Part shown: one piece after another, positions 1-8,123 of the stretch
Position numbering within the stretch: the first letter of the stretch is position 1
Layout of the letters: each line of letters begins with the position of its first letter
Origin: Gammaproteobacteria bacterium
Lineage (GTDB): Bacteria; Pseudomonadota; Gammaproteobacteria; Pseudomonadales; Pseudohongiellaceae
Assembly: GCA_018661465.1 (NCBI GenBank)
Contig: JABJIC010000030.1
Coordinates: forward strand, 62,001-126,000
Direction: 5' to 3'
Length of the DNA stretch: 64,000 nt
The notes under the pieces: generated by a model
What the model was told of the DNA's origin: nothing
The model's database searches: none
The model's input: only the letters and a program-made list of their open reading frames with translations
Translations under genes and position numbers: made by a program

Positions 1-2
1 GA

Positions 3-656
3 TTGTATGGAGATGTTGTAGAAACAATTGACTGGAGTGTTGGAGAGATCTTAAAAACTCTTGAAGAACTGGGTTTGGATGAAAATACACTAGTGCTATT
101 TACTTCTGATAATGGCCCCTGGTTTGAAGGCAGTGCCGGTCCCTATAGAGACCGTAAAGGCAGCTCCTGGGAGGGTGGTCAAAGAGTTCCTTTTATAGCC
201 AAGTGGACCGACAAAATTCCCGGCGGTTTGGTCAGTGATGAGCCAGCCATGAACATAGACATCTTTCCTACTCTGGTAAAGCTTGCCGGAGGAAATCTTC
301 CTCAGGACAGGGATATCGATGGCCTGGATATTATGCCCATGCTCTTGGGTGAAGCGGACTCACCTCACGAGGCTCTTTACCTGTTCGATAGAGATCGCAT
401 TGCCGGTGTTCGCAGTGGCCACTGGAAGTTGGTGGTAGAAACCCATTACCGTGCAGCAGTTCCAAGTTTTGATAACCCGCAATCCTATTACGGTCCAGAT
501 GGCTTGTTGTTCGACGTCGCTAAAGACCCTTCGGAAACCTACAGCTATACAAGAGAATTCCCCGAGGTAGTTGAGCGAATGCGTGAACACCTGAAAAACG
601 GACAAGAAGAATTGAACAGCACCGTGCTTCCGAACATGTGGAACAGACCTGACTGA
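3..656 (+). CDS. Sulfatase family protein, C-terminal part (5' truncated by window edge)
   Basis: The frame is open to the left edge and begins inside a sulfatase. The TTG at 3 is not a real start. Visible sulfatase features are the DNTLVLFTSDNGPW block, a WEGGQRVPFIAKW segment, and the DIFPTLVKLAGG and GLDIMPMLLG segments of the C-terminal subdomain. The active-site Cys/Ser that matures to formylglycine would lie upstream and cannot be checked. The family hydrolyses sulfate esters, often on polysaccharides, in the periplasm. The stop at 654-656 lies 16 bases before a sugar ABC transporter gene, so it probably belongs to the same carbohydrate operon and may desulfate a glycan before uptake. 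The substrate is not deducible. Confidence 0.9.
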   Translation: MYGDVVETIDWSVGEILKTLEELGLDENTLVLFTSDNGPWFEGSAGPYRDRKGSSWEGGQRVPFIAKWTDKIPGGLVSDEPAMNIDIFPTLVKLAGGNLPQDRDIDGLDIMPMLLGEADSPHEALYLFDRDRIAGVRSGHWKLVVETHYRAAVPSFDNPQSYYGPDGLLFDVAKDPSETYSYTREFPEVVERMREHLKNGQEELNSTVLPNMWNRPD

Positions 657-672
657 GATTCGCTCTTAACAA

Positions 673-2268
673 ATGCCTGAAAACAATAATCAGAATATGA
701 CCATGATGTCAGTTACCCAACTGCGCAAATCTTTTGCGGATGTTGAGGTGCTCCATGGCATTGATCTGCAGATTAATGCCGGTGAAGTTCATGCCATTTT
801 GGGTGAGAACGGAGCGGGTAAATCTACTCTGGTAAAAATTCTTTCTGGTTTCGAGCCCGCTTCCAGCGGTGAAATGATGCTATCAGGCTCTACTACATCC
901 AACACAGCTGGCTCGGTTGATGGTGCAATGCAAAAACTAAGCTTCTGGAATAATGAAATCGCCGAACAGTCTGGCGTGGTTCTGATTCATCAGGAATTCA
1001 ATTTGGCTGAGCAGCTTTCGGTAAGCGAAAATATTTTCCTGGGGAATGAAATCCGCAAAGGTTTATTCCTTGATAAGAAGTCAATGCATGAAAAATCCAG
1101 GACGTATTTGCAGAATTTGCATAGCGATATAAACCCGGACAGTAAGATAAGTGATCTTGCCGTATCAGCGAAACAAATGGTTGAGCTTGCCAAGGCTCAG
1201 GCCAAGCATGCTCGCTTGTTAATTCTCGACGAACCTACCGCCGTACTCACTCAACAGGAAAGCACAGTTCTGTTCGAGTTAATTGAGAGACTAAAACAGC
1301 AGGGTGTTGCCATAGTCTATATCTCTCACAAGCTGGATGAGATAGAACAGATTGCAGATAGCATTACAGTCCTGCGGGATGGAGAGCTGATCGGAAACTA
1401 TCCCGCACGCGAACTGAGCAAAGACGATATGGTGCGATTGATGGTTGGGCGTGAACTAACATCTTTGTACCCGAATATTCCTGCGCCGGATACGGAATCA
1501 GCGCAAGCCCTCAGCGTTGAAGCACTTGTGGTTTCTGGAGTAGGCGCTCCGGTTAGCTTCTCATTGCGAAAAGGCGAAGTGCTGGGCTTCTCGGGCCTTG
1601 TGGGCTCTGGCCGTACTGCCCTATTGGAAACAGTTGTCGGCTTGCGTAAACAGGCATCATCGGCAAAGGGAAAGGTAATTCTGAATGGCCAGCAAGTTGA
1701 TTTGAATCATCCCGCCACTTCCAGAAATCTTGGTATCGCCTATTTGACCAAGGACAGAAAAGGCAGTGGTCTTTTGCTTGATAAAGGGCTGAGCCTCAAT
1801 TTTTCTCTGTTCGCGCTCCACAAGTTTTCAAAAATACTTTTGGATACAAAGAAAGAAGAGGAAGCCTTTAACGCGGCCGTAGATACCTTCGATATCCGAA
1901 TGAAGGACAGCAGTGTAACAGCAGGAAAACTTTCCGGAGGGAATCAACAAAAATTGTTATTAGCTAAGGTCATGGAAGCCGAGCCCGGAATTATCATTAT
2001 CGATGAGCCAACCAGGGGAATCGATATAGGTACAAAGAGCCAGATCTACCACTTTATCGCCGAACTAGTAGCCGCTGGTCATTCCATAATCGTTATTTCG
2101 TCAGATATAACTGAAATCATCGGCTTGTCCCACAGAGTTGCAGTAATGTATCACGGGGAAATTGCAGGTGTGCTCGAAGATGATGAGATCGAGGAAGAAG
2201 AAATTATGCGATACGCCACAGGACTGAAATCAAAATTGCTTGAGATACATTCAGCTGAACAAGTTTAG
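673..2268 (+). CDS. Sugar ABC transporter ATP-binding protein (RbsA/MglA type, two ATPase domains)
   Basis: The protein has 531 residues, the usual length for duplicated ATPases of the ribose/galactose/xylose importer class. Domain 1 carries Walker A GENGAGKST near residue 45 and a LILDEPTAVL Walker B. Domain 2 has the degenerate GLVGSGRTAL P-loop, an LSGGNQQK signature and an IIIDEPTRGID Walker B. The weakened second P-loop is normal for this class. The protein would sit on the cytoplasmic face and drive import with the permease and binding protein that follow. The order ATPase-permease-binding protein is that of a carbohydrate uptake 2 (CUT2) importer. The transported sugar is unknown. Confidence 0.95.
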   Translation: MPENNNQNMTMMSVTQLRKSFADVEVLHGIDLQINAGEVHAILGENGAGKSTLVKILSGFEPASSGEMMLSGSTTSNTAGSVDGAMQKLSFWNNEIAEQSGVVLIHQEFNLAEQLSVSENIFLGNEIRKGLFLDKKSMHEKSRTYLQNLHSDINPDSKISDLAVSAKQMVELAKAQAKHARLLILDEPTAVLTQQESTVLFELIERLKQQGVAIVYISHKLDEIEQIADSITVLRDGELIGNYPARELSKDDMVRLMVGRELTSLYPNIPAPDTESAQALSVEALVVSGVGAPVSFSLRKGEVLGFSGLVGSGRTALLETVVGLRKQASSAKGKVILNGQQVDLNHPATSRNLGIAYLTKDRKGSGLLLDKGLSLNFSLFALHKFSKILLDTKKEEEAFNAAVDTFDIRMKDSSVTAGKLSGGNQQKLLLAKVMEAEPGIIIIDEPTRGIDIGTKSQIYHFIAELVAAGHSIIVISSDITEIIGLSHRVAVMYHGEIAGVLEDDEIEEEEIMRYATGLKSKLLEIHSAEQV

Positions 2269-2361
2269 TAGAAATAAATTCAGTAGAAAAAGCTGTATAG
2301 AAGTTAATTCCATTGAAGCAGCTAGTGAAAACAAAATGACAAAAGGATATTGGGTAGAAGA

Positions 2362-3330
2362 ATGCCAAAGATTGATTTAAAAACCGCCGGACCATTTATT
2401 GCGCTAGTTGCTATTTTCATCATCGGCATTCTTGTGAATGATGCATTTCTCAGCACGGGAAATATTAGCAATATTCTGGCGAGAAGTTCCTTCATCGGCA
2501 TCGTTGCCATCGGTGCAACATTTGTAATTACCGCAGGAGGCATCGATCTTTCTGTGGGTTCCATGGCAGCATTCATTTCCGGCTGCATGATTCTGTTAAT
2601 GAATGCTCTTATGGAGTCAATTGACTCGATTGTAGTCATTATCTTCTTGGCAGTGTTGGCATCCGTCGGCATAGGAGCCTTGGCTGGTCTTATAAATGGC
2701 CTGTTAACAACCAAGGCGAAGATTGAAGCTTTCATCGTTACTCTGGGCACCATGGGGATCTATCGCTCACTGGTTACCTATATGGCTGACGGTGGAACTC
2801 TCTCCCTCAGCTTTACCATCGGTGATGTTTATTCGGAAGTTTACTACGGAGCTTTTCTTGGTTTGCCCTATCCGGTGTGGGTGTTCTTCGCTGTCGCCAT
2901 CATCGGCTATGTTCTGCTGAATATGACCGTGTTCGGCAGGCACTGCTTTGCTGTGGGATCGAACGAATCTGTTGCCCGCTATTCGGCGATCCATGTAGAC
3001 AGGGTAAAGACTGCCACCTATATGCTGCAGGGGGTTTGCGTGTCCATTGCCACCATTATCTATGTGCCCAGGCTCGGCTCAGCGTCGGGTCAGACGGGCA
3101 TTCTTTGGGAGTTAGAGGCCATTGCTGCCGTAATAATAGGCGGCACCATGCTAAAAGGTGGATATGGTCGAATATGGGGCACAGTAGTAGGGGCATTGAT
3201 CCTCACATTGATAGGCAATATCCTCAATCTTACCGATGCGGTGAGCAACTATCTCAATGGCGCGGTTCAGGGCATAATCGTGATCGTCGCGGTCTATCTA
3301 CAACGGGGCGCCTGGCGTCGGGATTCCTGA
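2362..3330 (+). CDS. Sugar ABC transporter permease (RbsC family)
   Basis: This is a hydrophobic protein of about 322 residues with roughly 8-10 membrane segments. It has the GIDLSVGSMAAF segment near residue 60, typical of RbsC/XylH/AraH permeases, and a late GGTMLKGGYGRIWGTVVGA block. I chose the ATG at 2362. A TTG at 2350 in the same frame would add four residues, but it lies only about 3 bases from the AAGGAT upstream. It is the membrane channel partner of the ATPase upstream and the binding protein downstream. The 93-base gap from the ATPase gene shows no terminator. Confidence 0.94.
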   Translation: MPKIDLKTAGPFIALVAIFIIGILVNDAFLSTGNISNILARSSFIGIVAIGATFVITAGGIDLSVGSMAAFISGCMILLMNALMESIDSIVVIIFLAVLASVGIGALAGLINGLLTTKAKIEAFIVTLGTMGIYRSLVTYMADGGTLSLSFTIGDVYSEVYYGAFLGLPYPVWVFFAVAIIGYVLLNMTVFGRHCFAVGSNESVARYSAIHVDRVKTATYMLQGVCVSIATIIYVPRLGSASGQTGILWELEAIAAVIIGGTMLKGGYGRIWGTVVGALILTLIGNILNLTDAVSNYLNGAVQGIIVIVAVYLQRGAWRRDS

Positions 3331-3407
3331 GCCAATGCGTCTAGAACCAGCTCGCAGAAAAGAACTGAGAAGAGATCGAAGAGAATTAAGGATTGACTGG
3401 AGAAAAA

Positions 3408-4346
3408 ATGAAGTTACTTAAGAGAATTATTGTTGTCGCTGGCCTTACCCTGTTTTCCCTGGCAGCTAGTGCACAAACTATTGGCGTGTCCATTCCTGCC
3501 GCGACCCATGGTTGGGCTGGAGGACTAAATTTTCACGCCGAGCAGACCAAGGCAAGATTGGAGTCTGCTCACCCGGAGCTGAAGATAGTTTTAGTGACTG
3601 CAAACAGTGCTTCAGAGCAAGCAAATGATCTGGAAGATCTGGTGGCAATTCACAATATGGATGCGCTGGTAATTCTGCCTTTCGAGTCAGCACCTCTTAC
3701 CGGCCCGGTGCGTAATGTAAAGAGACGGGATGTTTTTGTCACTGTCGTCGACCGTGGCTTGAGCGAAGAAGGTATCGAAGATGTCTATGTTGCCGGTAAC
3801 AATGCCGAGATGGGAAGAGTGTCTGGCGAATACATTAAGGAAGCCTTGAATGGGAGCGGCGACATTGTTGTATTGCGAGGCATGCCTACCGTTATCGACG
3901 AGCAGCGCTTTGACGGATTCATGGCAGCAATAGAAGGCAGCAATATAAACGTGCTGGACCACCAATATGCAAACTGGAATCGCGACGATGGTTTCACGGT
4001 TATGCAGGATTTCCTTTCTCGATTTCCAAAGATCGATGCGGTCTGGGCTCAGGACGATGATATTGCGATCGGAGTCATACAGGCGGTGCGTCAAGCCAGA
4101 AGACAGGATGATTTATTCATCGTCGGCGGTGGCGGCATGAAAGATATTATTCGCCGGGTAATGGAAGGCGATCGTCTAACACCTGTAGATGTTCTCTATC
4201 CTCCATCCATGATTTCAACAGCGATGGAGCTGACCGCGCTCAAATTCATCTCCGATACTCCCATTGAAGGGGAATACATATTGGGTTCGCCTTTGATAAC
4301 CGAAGAGAATGCTGAGCAATACTATTTTCCGGAATCACCCTTTTAG
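3408..4346 (+). CDS. Periplasmic sugar-binding protein of ABC importer (Peripla_BP_4 / RbsB-like)
   Basis: The protein has 312 residues from the ATG at 3408, which has GGAG at 3399-3402 as ribosome binding site. A TTG at 3393 is possible but less likely. The Sec signal peptide MKLLKRIIVVAGLTLFSLAASA ends at an A-x-A-like site before QTIGVSIP. The mature protein opens with the beta-strand typical of type-1 periplasmic binding proteins (IGVSIPAATHGWAGGLNF), followed by DALVILPFESAPL and a VWAQDDDIAIGVIQAV segment. It would capture a sugar in the periplasm for the RbsAC-like importer. An 81-base gap separates it from the next gene. Confidence 0.94.
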   Translation: MKLLKRIIVVAGLTLFSLAASAQTIGVSIPAATHGWAGGLNFHAEQTKARLESAHPELKIVLVTANSASEQANDLEDLVAIHNMDALVILPFESAPLTGPVRNVKRRDVFVTVVDRGLSEEGIEDVYVAGNNAEMGRVSGEYIKEALNGSGDIVVLRGMPTVIDEQRFDGFMAAIEGSNINVLDHQYANWNRDDGFTVMQDFLSRFPKIDAVWAQDDDIAIGVIQAVRQARRQDDLFIVGGGGMKDIIRRVMEGDRLTPVDVLYPPSMISTAMELTALKFISDTPIEGEYILGSPLITEENAEQYYFPESPF

Positions 4347-4427
4347 AAAATAAGCGTACTATTACGCGCTTAAGCAATATCGAGAAGAAAGACTAGAGTT
4401 TGAAAAACCGAATATGAAAAGAATTAT

Positions 4428-5486
4428 ATGAGAACAATAAAAGGACCAGCAATTTTTCTGGCTCAGTTTGCCGATGATGAGCCACCTTTCAATTCCCTTG
4501 ATTCCCTCGCTGCCTGGGTGGCGGAGATGGGGTTTAAAGGCGTGCAGATTCCCAGTTGGGATGAGAGGCTTTTCGATCTAAAGAAGGCAGCGGAAAGTAA
4601 GACTTATTGCGATGAAGTAAAGGGCAAGCTGGCAGAACATGATGTTGAGATTACCGAGTTGTCTACTCATATTCAGGGTCAGCTAGTTGCAGTTAATCCC
4701 GCATACGATGAAATGTTTGATGGCTTTGCAGCGCCTGAGGTTCGAGGGAATCCGGCAAAGAGGCAAGCATGGGCAGTCGATCAATTGATGCTGGCTGCTA
4801 AAGCCTCTGGCAATCTTGGCTTAAGCGATCATGCCAGTTTTTCCGGCGCCCTGGCCTGGCCTTATTTCTATCCCTGGCCACAGCGCCCAGCAGGGCTGGT
4901 AGAAACCGCATTTGACGAATTGGCCAAGCGCTGGCTGCCCATTCTGGACGCCTTCGATGAGCAGGGAGTGAACATCGGTTATGAAATTCACCCCGGTGAA
5001 GATCTTCATGATGGAATTACCTTCGAGATGTTTCTCGAACGAGTTAACAATCATCCCCGCGCGAATATTCTATTTGACCCAAGCCATCTGATTTTGCAGC
5101 AGCTGGATTATCTGGGTTTTATGGACGAATACAAAGACAGAATCAATCTTGTTCATATCAAAGACGCTGAATTTAATCCAACCGCCAAACAAGGAGTCTA
5201 TGGTGGTTATCAGCCTTGGGTAGATCGGGCGGGACGGTTTCGATCGCTAGGCGACGGGCACGTAGACTTTGTTTCCATATTTTCAAAACTCGCTGCAAAC
5301 GATTTTTCGGGCTGGGCTGTTCTAGAATGGGAGTGTTGTCTCAAGCATCCAGAGGATGGAGCGCGAGAAGGAGCCGAGTTTATTCGAAATCATATAATTC
5401 GTGTTACCGACAAAGCCTTCGATGATTTTGCCGGCGCAGGAACCGATGACGAAGCCAATAAGCGTATTCTCGGAATCGACACATGA
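4428..5486 (+). CDS. Sugar phosphate isomerase/epimerase family protein (AP endonuclease 2-like TIM barrel), cytoplasmic
   Basis: The protein has 352 residues and no signal peptide. The TIM-barrel family is shown by the metal-site segments GYEIHPGEDLHDG, NILFDPSHLI, INLVHIKDAEF and the late VLEWECC strand with its metal-binding Glu. The stop overlaps the next start as ATGA (5483-5486), which implies translational coupling to the Gfo/Idh/MocA oxidoreductase. Members of this family include xylose isomerase-like epimerases and, in 3-keto-glycoside pathways, hydrolases or lyases acting on 3-ketosugars. Given the neighbours I favour a role on an oxidised sugar, but that is inference. Confidence 0.9.
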   Translation: MRTIKGPAIFLAQFADDEPPFNSLDSLAAWVAEMGFKGVQIPSWDERLFDLKKAAESKTYCDEVKGKLAEHDVEITELSTHIQGQLVAVNPAYDEMFDGFAAPEVRGNPAKRQAWAVDQLMLAAKASGNLGLSDHASFSGALAWPYFYPWPQRPAGLVETAFDELAKRWLPILDAFDEQGVNIGYEIHPGEDLHDGITFEMFLERVNNHPRANILFDPSHLILQQLDYLGFMDEYKDRINLVHIKDAEFNPTAKQGVYGGYQPWVDRAGRFRSLGDGHVDFVSIFSKLAANDFSGWAVLEWECCLKHPEDGAREGAEFIRNHIIRVTDKAFDDFAGAGTDDEANKRILGIDT

Positions 5487-6628
5487 GAAAAATTCGTCTG
5501 GGCATGGTTGGCGGCGGGCAGGGCGCATTTATTGGTGAAGTGCACCGGATAGCCTCTAGGATCGATGACCGATATGAACTGGTGGCTGGTGCTTTGAGCA
5601 GTGACCCCCAGGTGTCCGCAGCGTCAGCCGCCGAACTCGGTATAGCTCATGATCGCGCCTATGCTGATTTTCATCAAATGGCCTCAGCCGAATCAGAGAG
5701 AGAAGATGGTATTGAAGTAGCCGTTATCGTCACGCCTAACTATCTGCACTTCGGGCCAGCTCGTGTGATGCTACAACACGGTATTCACGTGATATGCGAC
5801 AAGCCGCTTACAGCACATCTTGAAGAGGCTGAAGAATTAGCCATGCTGGCAAAGGATAGTGGCTGCCTATTTGCGGTGACGTACAATTACAGTGGTTATC
5901 CCATGGTTCGGCAAGCCAGAGAGATGATTCGCAGCGGAGAGCTGGGAGCTATTCGTCTGGTTCAGGTGGAGTATCCCCAGGACTGGTTGGCAACAGATAT
6001 TGAAAGCGACGGGCAGAAACAAGCAGTCTGGCGAACAGATCCATCTCAAGCAGGTAAAGGTGGAAGTATTGGAGACATTGGCACCCATGCCTTTCATTTG
6101 GCAGAATTTGTTAGCGGACTAAAAGTTAGTAGTTTGTTGGCAGAACTTACCTCCTTTGGTGAAGGGCGCAAGCTGGATGACAACGCCCAGATTTTGCTTC
6201 GCTACAATAACGGAGCTCGAGGATCGCTGTGGGCTAGTCAGATTGCTGTCGGTCACGAAAATGGCTTGCGCTTGCGCATCTATGGAGAGAAGGGCGGGCT
6301 GGAATGGTTTCAGGAGGATCCGAATAAGCTGAACCTTAGTCTATTAAACATGCCGAAGCAGATTCTAACCCGGGGCGGCCCAGGAGTTGGTGAGCTTGCG
6401 AATCGCTCAAGCAGAATCCCGTCTGGGCATCCGGAGGGATTTCTTGAAGGCTTTGCCAATCTCTATAAGGATTTTTCCGAGCTAGTTATTGCTCGGGGAA
6501 ATGGAGATGATACTAATATTGAAGACACTCTATTACCAACTGTCGCAGATGGTTTGAGAGGTGTGCGTTTTATAGAAACAGCCGTGGCTTCGTCACAAGC
6601 TGGTGGAATCTGGCAGGATCTCAATTGA
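5483..6628 (+). CDS. Gfo/Idh/MocA family NAD(P)-dependent oxidoreductase
   Basis: The protein has 381 residues. The N-terminal Rossmann fold starts RLGMVGGGQGAFIG (residues 4-17). The conserved HVICDKPLTAHLEEAEEL block holds the catalytic EKP-type Lys (here DKP), and GDIGTHAFHLAEFV holds the catalytic D-x-x-x-H pair. Family members oxidise or reduce a sugar hydroxyl with tightly used NAD(P). In 3-keto-glycoside systems such enzymes interconvert the 3-OH and 3-keto forms. The gene is coupled to the upstream epimerase by a 4-base overlap and to the next gene by near-overlap. The cytoplasmic location is inferred from the lack of a signal. Confidence 0.93.
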   Translation: MRKIRLGMVGGGQGAFIGEVHRIASRIDDRYELVAGALSSDPQVSAASAAELGIAHDRAYADFHQMASAESEREDGIEVAVIVTPNYLHFGPARVMLQHGIHVICDKPLTAHLEEAEELAMLAKDSGCLFAVTYNYSGYPMVRQAREMIRSGELGAIRLVQVEYPQDWLATDIESDGQKQAVWRTDPSQAGKGGSIGDIGTHAFHLAEFVSGLKVSSLLAELTSFGEGRKLDDNAQILLRYNNGARGSLWASQIAVGHENGLRLRIYGEKGGLEWFQEDPNKLNLSLLNMPKQILTRGGPGVGELANRSSRIPSGHPEGFLEGFANLYKDFSELVIARGNGDDTNIEDTLLPTVADGLRGVRFIETAVASSQAGGIWQDLN

Positions 6629-6648
6629 GTGTGCCTCAGGAGAAAATA

Positions 6649-7503
6649 GTGAAAGAAAAAGTGAAGAAAAATCTAAATACACGCCGCAGATTTATCCAGT
6701 CGTCCTTATTGATGATGGCGGGAACCATGACACCCTTCAGCCTGAGTTTGGCGCAAGGACGAAGGGTTGAACGGCCCGGTCTTCAGCTCTATACACTGCG
6801 TGCAGATATGTCTCGTGATTTCGAAGGTACTCTGGCCAGAGTCGCAGAGCTTGGCTATAAAGAGATGGAATTTGCTGGCTACTTCAATAAGAGCCCCTCT
6901 CAGGTGCGAAGTATTTTGGATCAGAATGGGCTGACCTCTCCGGCGAGCCATATCCAACTAACTGAAGTGCGCGATAATCTCGAAGAAACTATCGAGACTG
7001 CTGTCGCTATTGGTCAAAAATATATCGTCGTGCCAATTATTTCGCCGAACGAGCGCAGCCTTTCTGATTATCAGCGCCATGCAGAAACTCTGAATAGAGC
7101 TGGTGAAGCATGCAGAAGAGCTGGCATCAAAATGGGCTATCACAACCACGATTTCGAGTTCGTGGAAACATCCGGGCGTATTCCCTACGATGTGCTATTG
7201 GAAGAAACAGATCCAGACCTGGTTGATTTCGAATTGGATCTCTATTGGATAAAGAATGCTGGTAAGGACTATTCAGCGTATTTCGAAAAACATCCCGGAC
7301 GGTTCAGCATGTTGCACGTCAAAGACATGGATGAATTCGGCAGGATGGTGGAAGTAGGCCGAGGCACTATTGATTTTGCCGAAATATTTTCCCATCAAGA
7401 TAGTGCTGGAATAGAACATTTTTTCGTTGAACATGACCGACCTGTAAATGGTCTTGCATCAGTAGCAGATAGTCTTTACACCTTGCGTAATATGACGTTC
7501 TAA
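6649..7503 (+). CDS. Sugar phosphate isomerase/epimerase family protein with Tat signal (exported TIM barrel)
   Basis: I chose GTG at 6649 because AGGAG at 6638-6642 lies 6 bases upstream. A TTG at 6625 overlapping the previous stop would add eight residues. The N-terminus has a twin-arginine signal (TRRRFIQS, then a hydrophobic stretch ending SLAQ). The mature part is a TIM-barrel epimerase-type fold: GLQLYTLRADM, MGYHNHDFEF, VDFELDLYWI, MLHVKDMD and the closing FFVEHD strand. Export of this fold to the periplasm is a recognised feature of 3-keto-sugar processing loci, where such proteins act as hydrolases or lyases on 3-keto-glycosides. The exact reaction here is not provable. Confidence 0.88.
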   Translation: MKEKVKKNLNTRRRFIQSSLLMMAGTMTPFSLSLAQGRRVERPGLQLYTLRADMSRDFEGTLARVAELGYKEMEFAGYFNKSPSQVRSILDQNGLTSPASHIQLTEVRDNLEETIETAVAIGQKYIVVPIISPNERSLSDYQRHAETLNRAGEACRRAGIKMGYHNHDFEFVETSGRIPYDVLLEETDPDLVDFELDLYWIKNAGKDYSAYFEKHPGRFSMLHVKDMDEFGRMVEVGRGTIDFAEIFSHQDSAGIEHFFVEHDRPVNGLASVADSLYTLRNMTF

Positions 7504-7560
7504 AACACTAGTGTCGAAGGCAGCACAGGTGGAGAACCGAAACAGGAAAAGGAATAGAAA

Positions 7561-8103
7561 ATGACAACAAGGCGAGAAGTTTTACAGGGTCTAATAGTAT
7601 CCATGGGCGGGGCTGCAGCCCTTACTGCCTGTGGCGGTGTGGCAAATGTAGTAGCTACCAGACCGGGCTCGGCTGGAAGATTTTATACTGCTTCAGAAAT
7701 GTCTTTCCTATCATCACTAAGTGATCTGATTATTCCACGTACTGAAACTCCAGGTGCTGTGGACGTCAATGTATCTGGCTATATGGATGCGCTGATGACA
7801 GATTGGGCTAATGACGAAACCCGAAGCTCTCATCGACAGGATTTGGGTCGAATCGAGAATGAATTAAACCAACTAGTTGGTGGCAGCTTTGTCGGTGCGG
7901 AAGAAGATAGATCGGTTCGAGTATTAAGCGAACTTGATGCCGCTGTGTTTGATGGTAGTAAAGATCTTGAAGGCTATAGAAGTATCAAAGGCTATATAAG
8001 TCGATCCTACTTCGCCACTGAAAGTGGTGCGGTAGAAGAATTGAAATGGGTGTCGGTTCCCGGAAGGTGGGATCCATCCGTAGACATCTCGGGCACTCTT
8101 TAG
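7561..8103 (+). CDS. Gluconate 2-dehydrogenase subunit 3 family protein (Tat lipoprotein)
   Basis: The protein has 180 residues and starts MTTRREVLQG, a twin-arginine motif, followed by a hydrophobic segment and the lipobox LTAC, so it should be a Tat-exported lipoprotein. The body has the FYTASEMSFLSSLSDLIIPRTETPGAVD block typical of the small subunit of gluconate 2-dehydrogenase and FAD-dependent glucose/glycoside dehydrogenases. This subunit usually carries the Tat signal for its GMC partner, which has none. The GMC gene follows after 20 bases, as expected for a hitch-hiking heterodimer. A cytochrome c third subunit is not present nearby. Confidence 0.9.
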   Translation: MTTRREVLQGLIVSMGGAAALTACGGVANVVATRPGSAGRFYTASEMSFLSSLSDLIIPRTETPGAVDVNVSGYMDALMTDWANDETRSSHRQDLGRIENELNQLVGGSFVGAEEDRSVRVLSELDAAVFDGSKDLEGYRSIKGYISRSYFATESGAVEELKWVSVPGRWDPSVDISGTL

Positions 8104-8123
8104 AAGAATTCCAGTAGGAGAAC

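Noticed and set aside
12-656. TTG at position 3 as the sulfatase start
   Set aside because: The frame is open to the window edge and the N-terminal catalytic half of the family is missing, so the gene starts upstream.
3478-3693. Minus-strand frame opposite the sugar-binding protein gene
   Set aside because: It is an antisense shadow with no ribosome site or family resemblance, inside a confidently identified gene.
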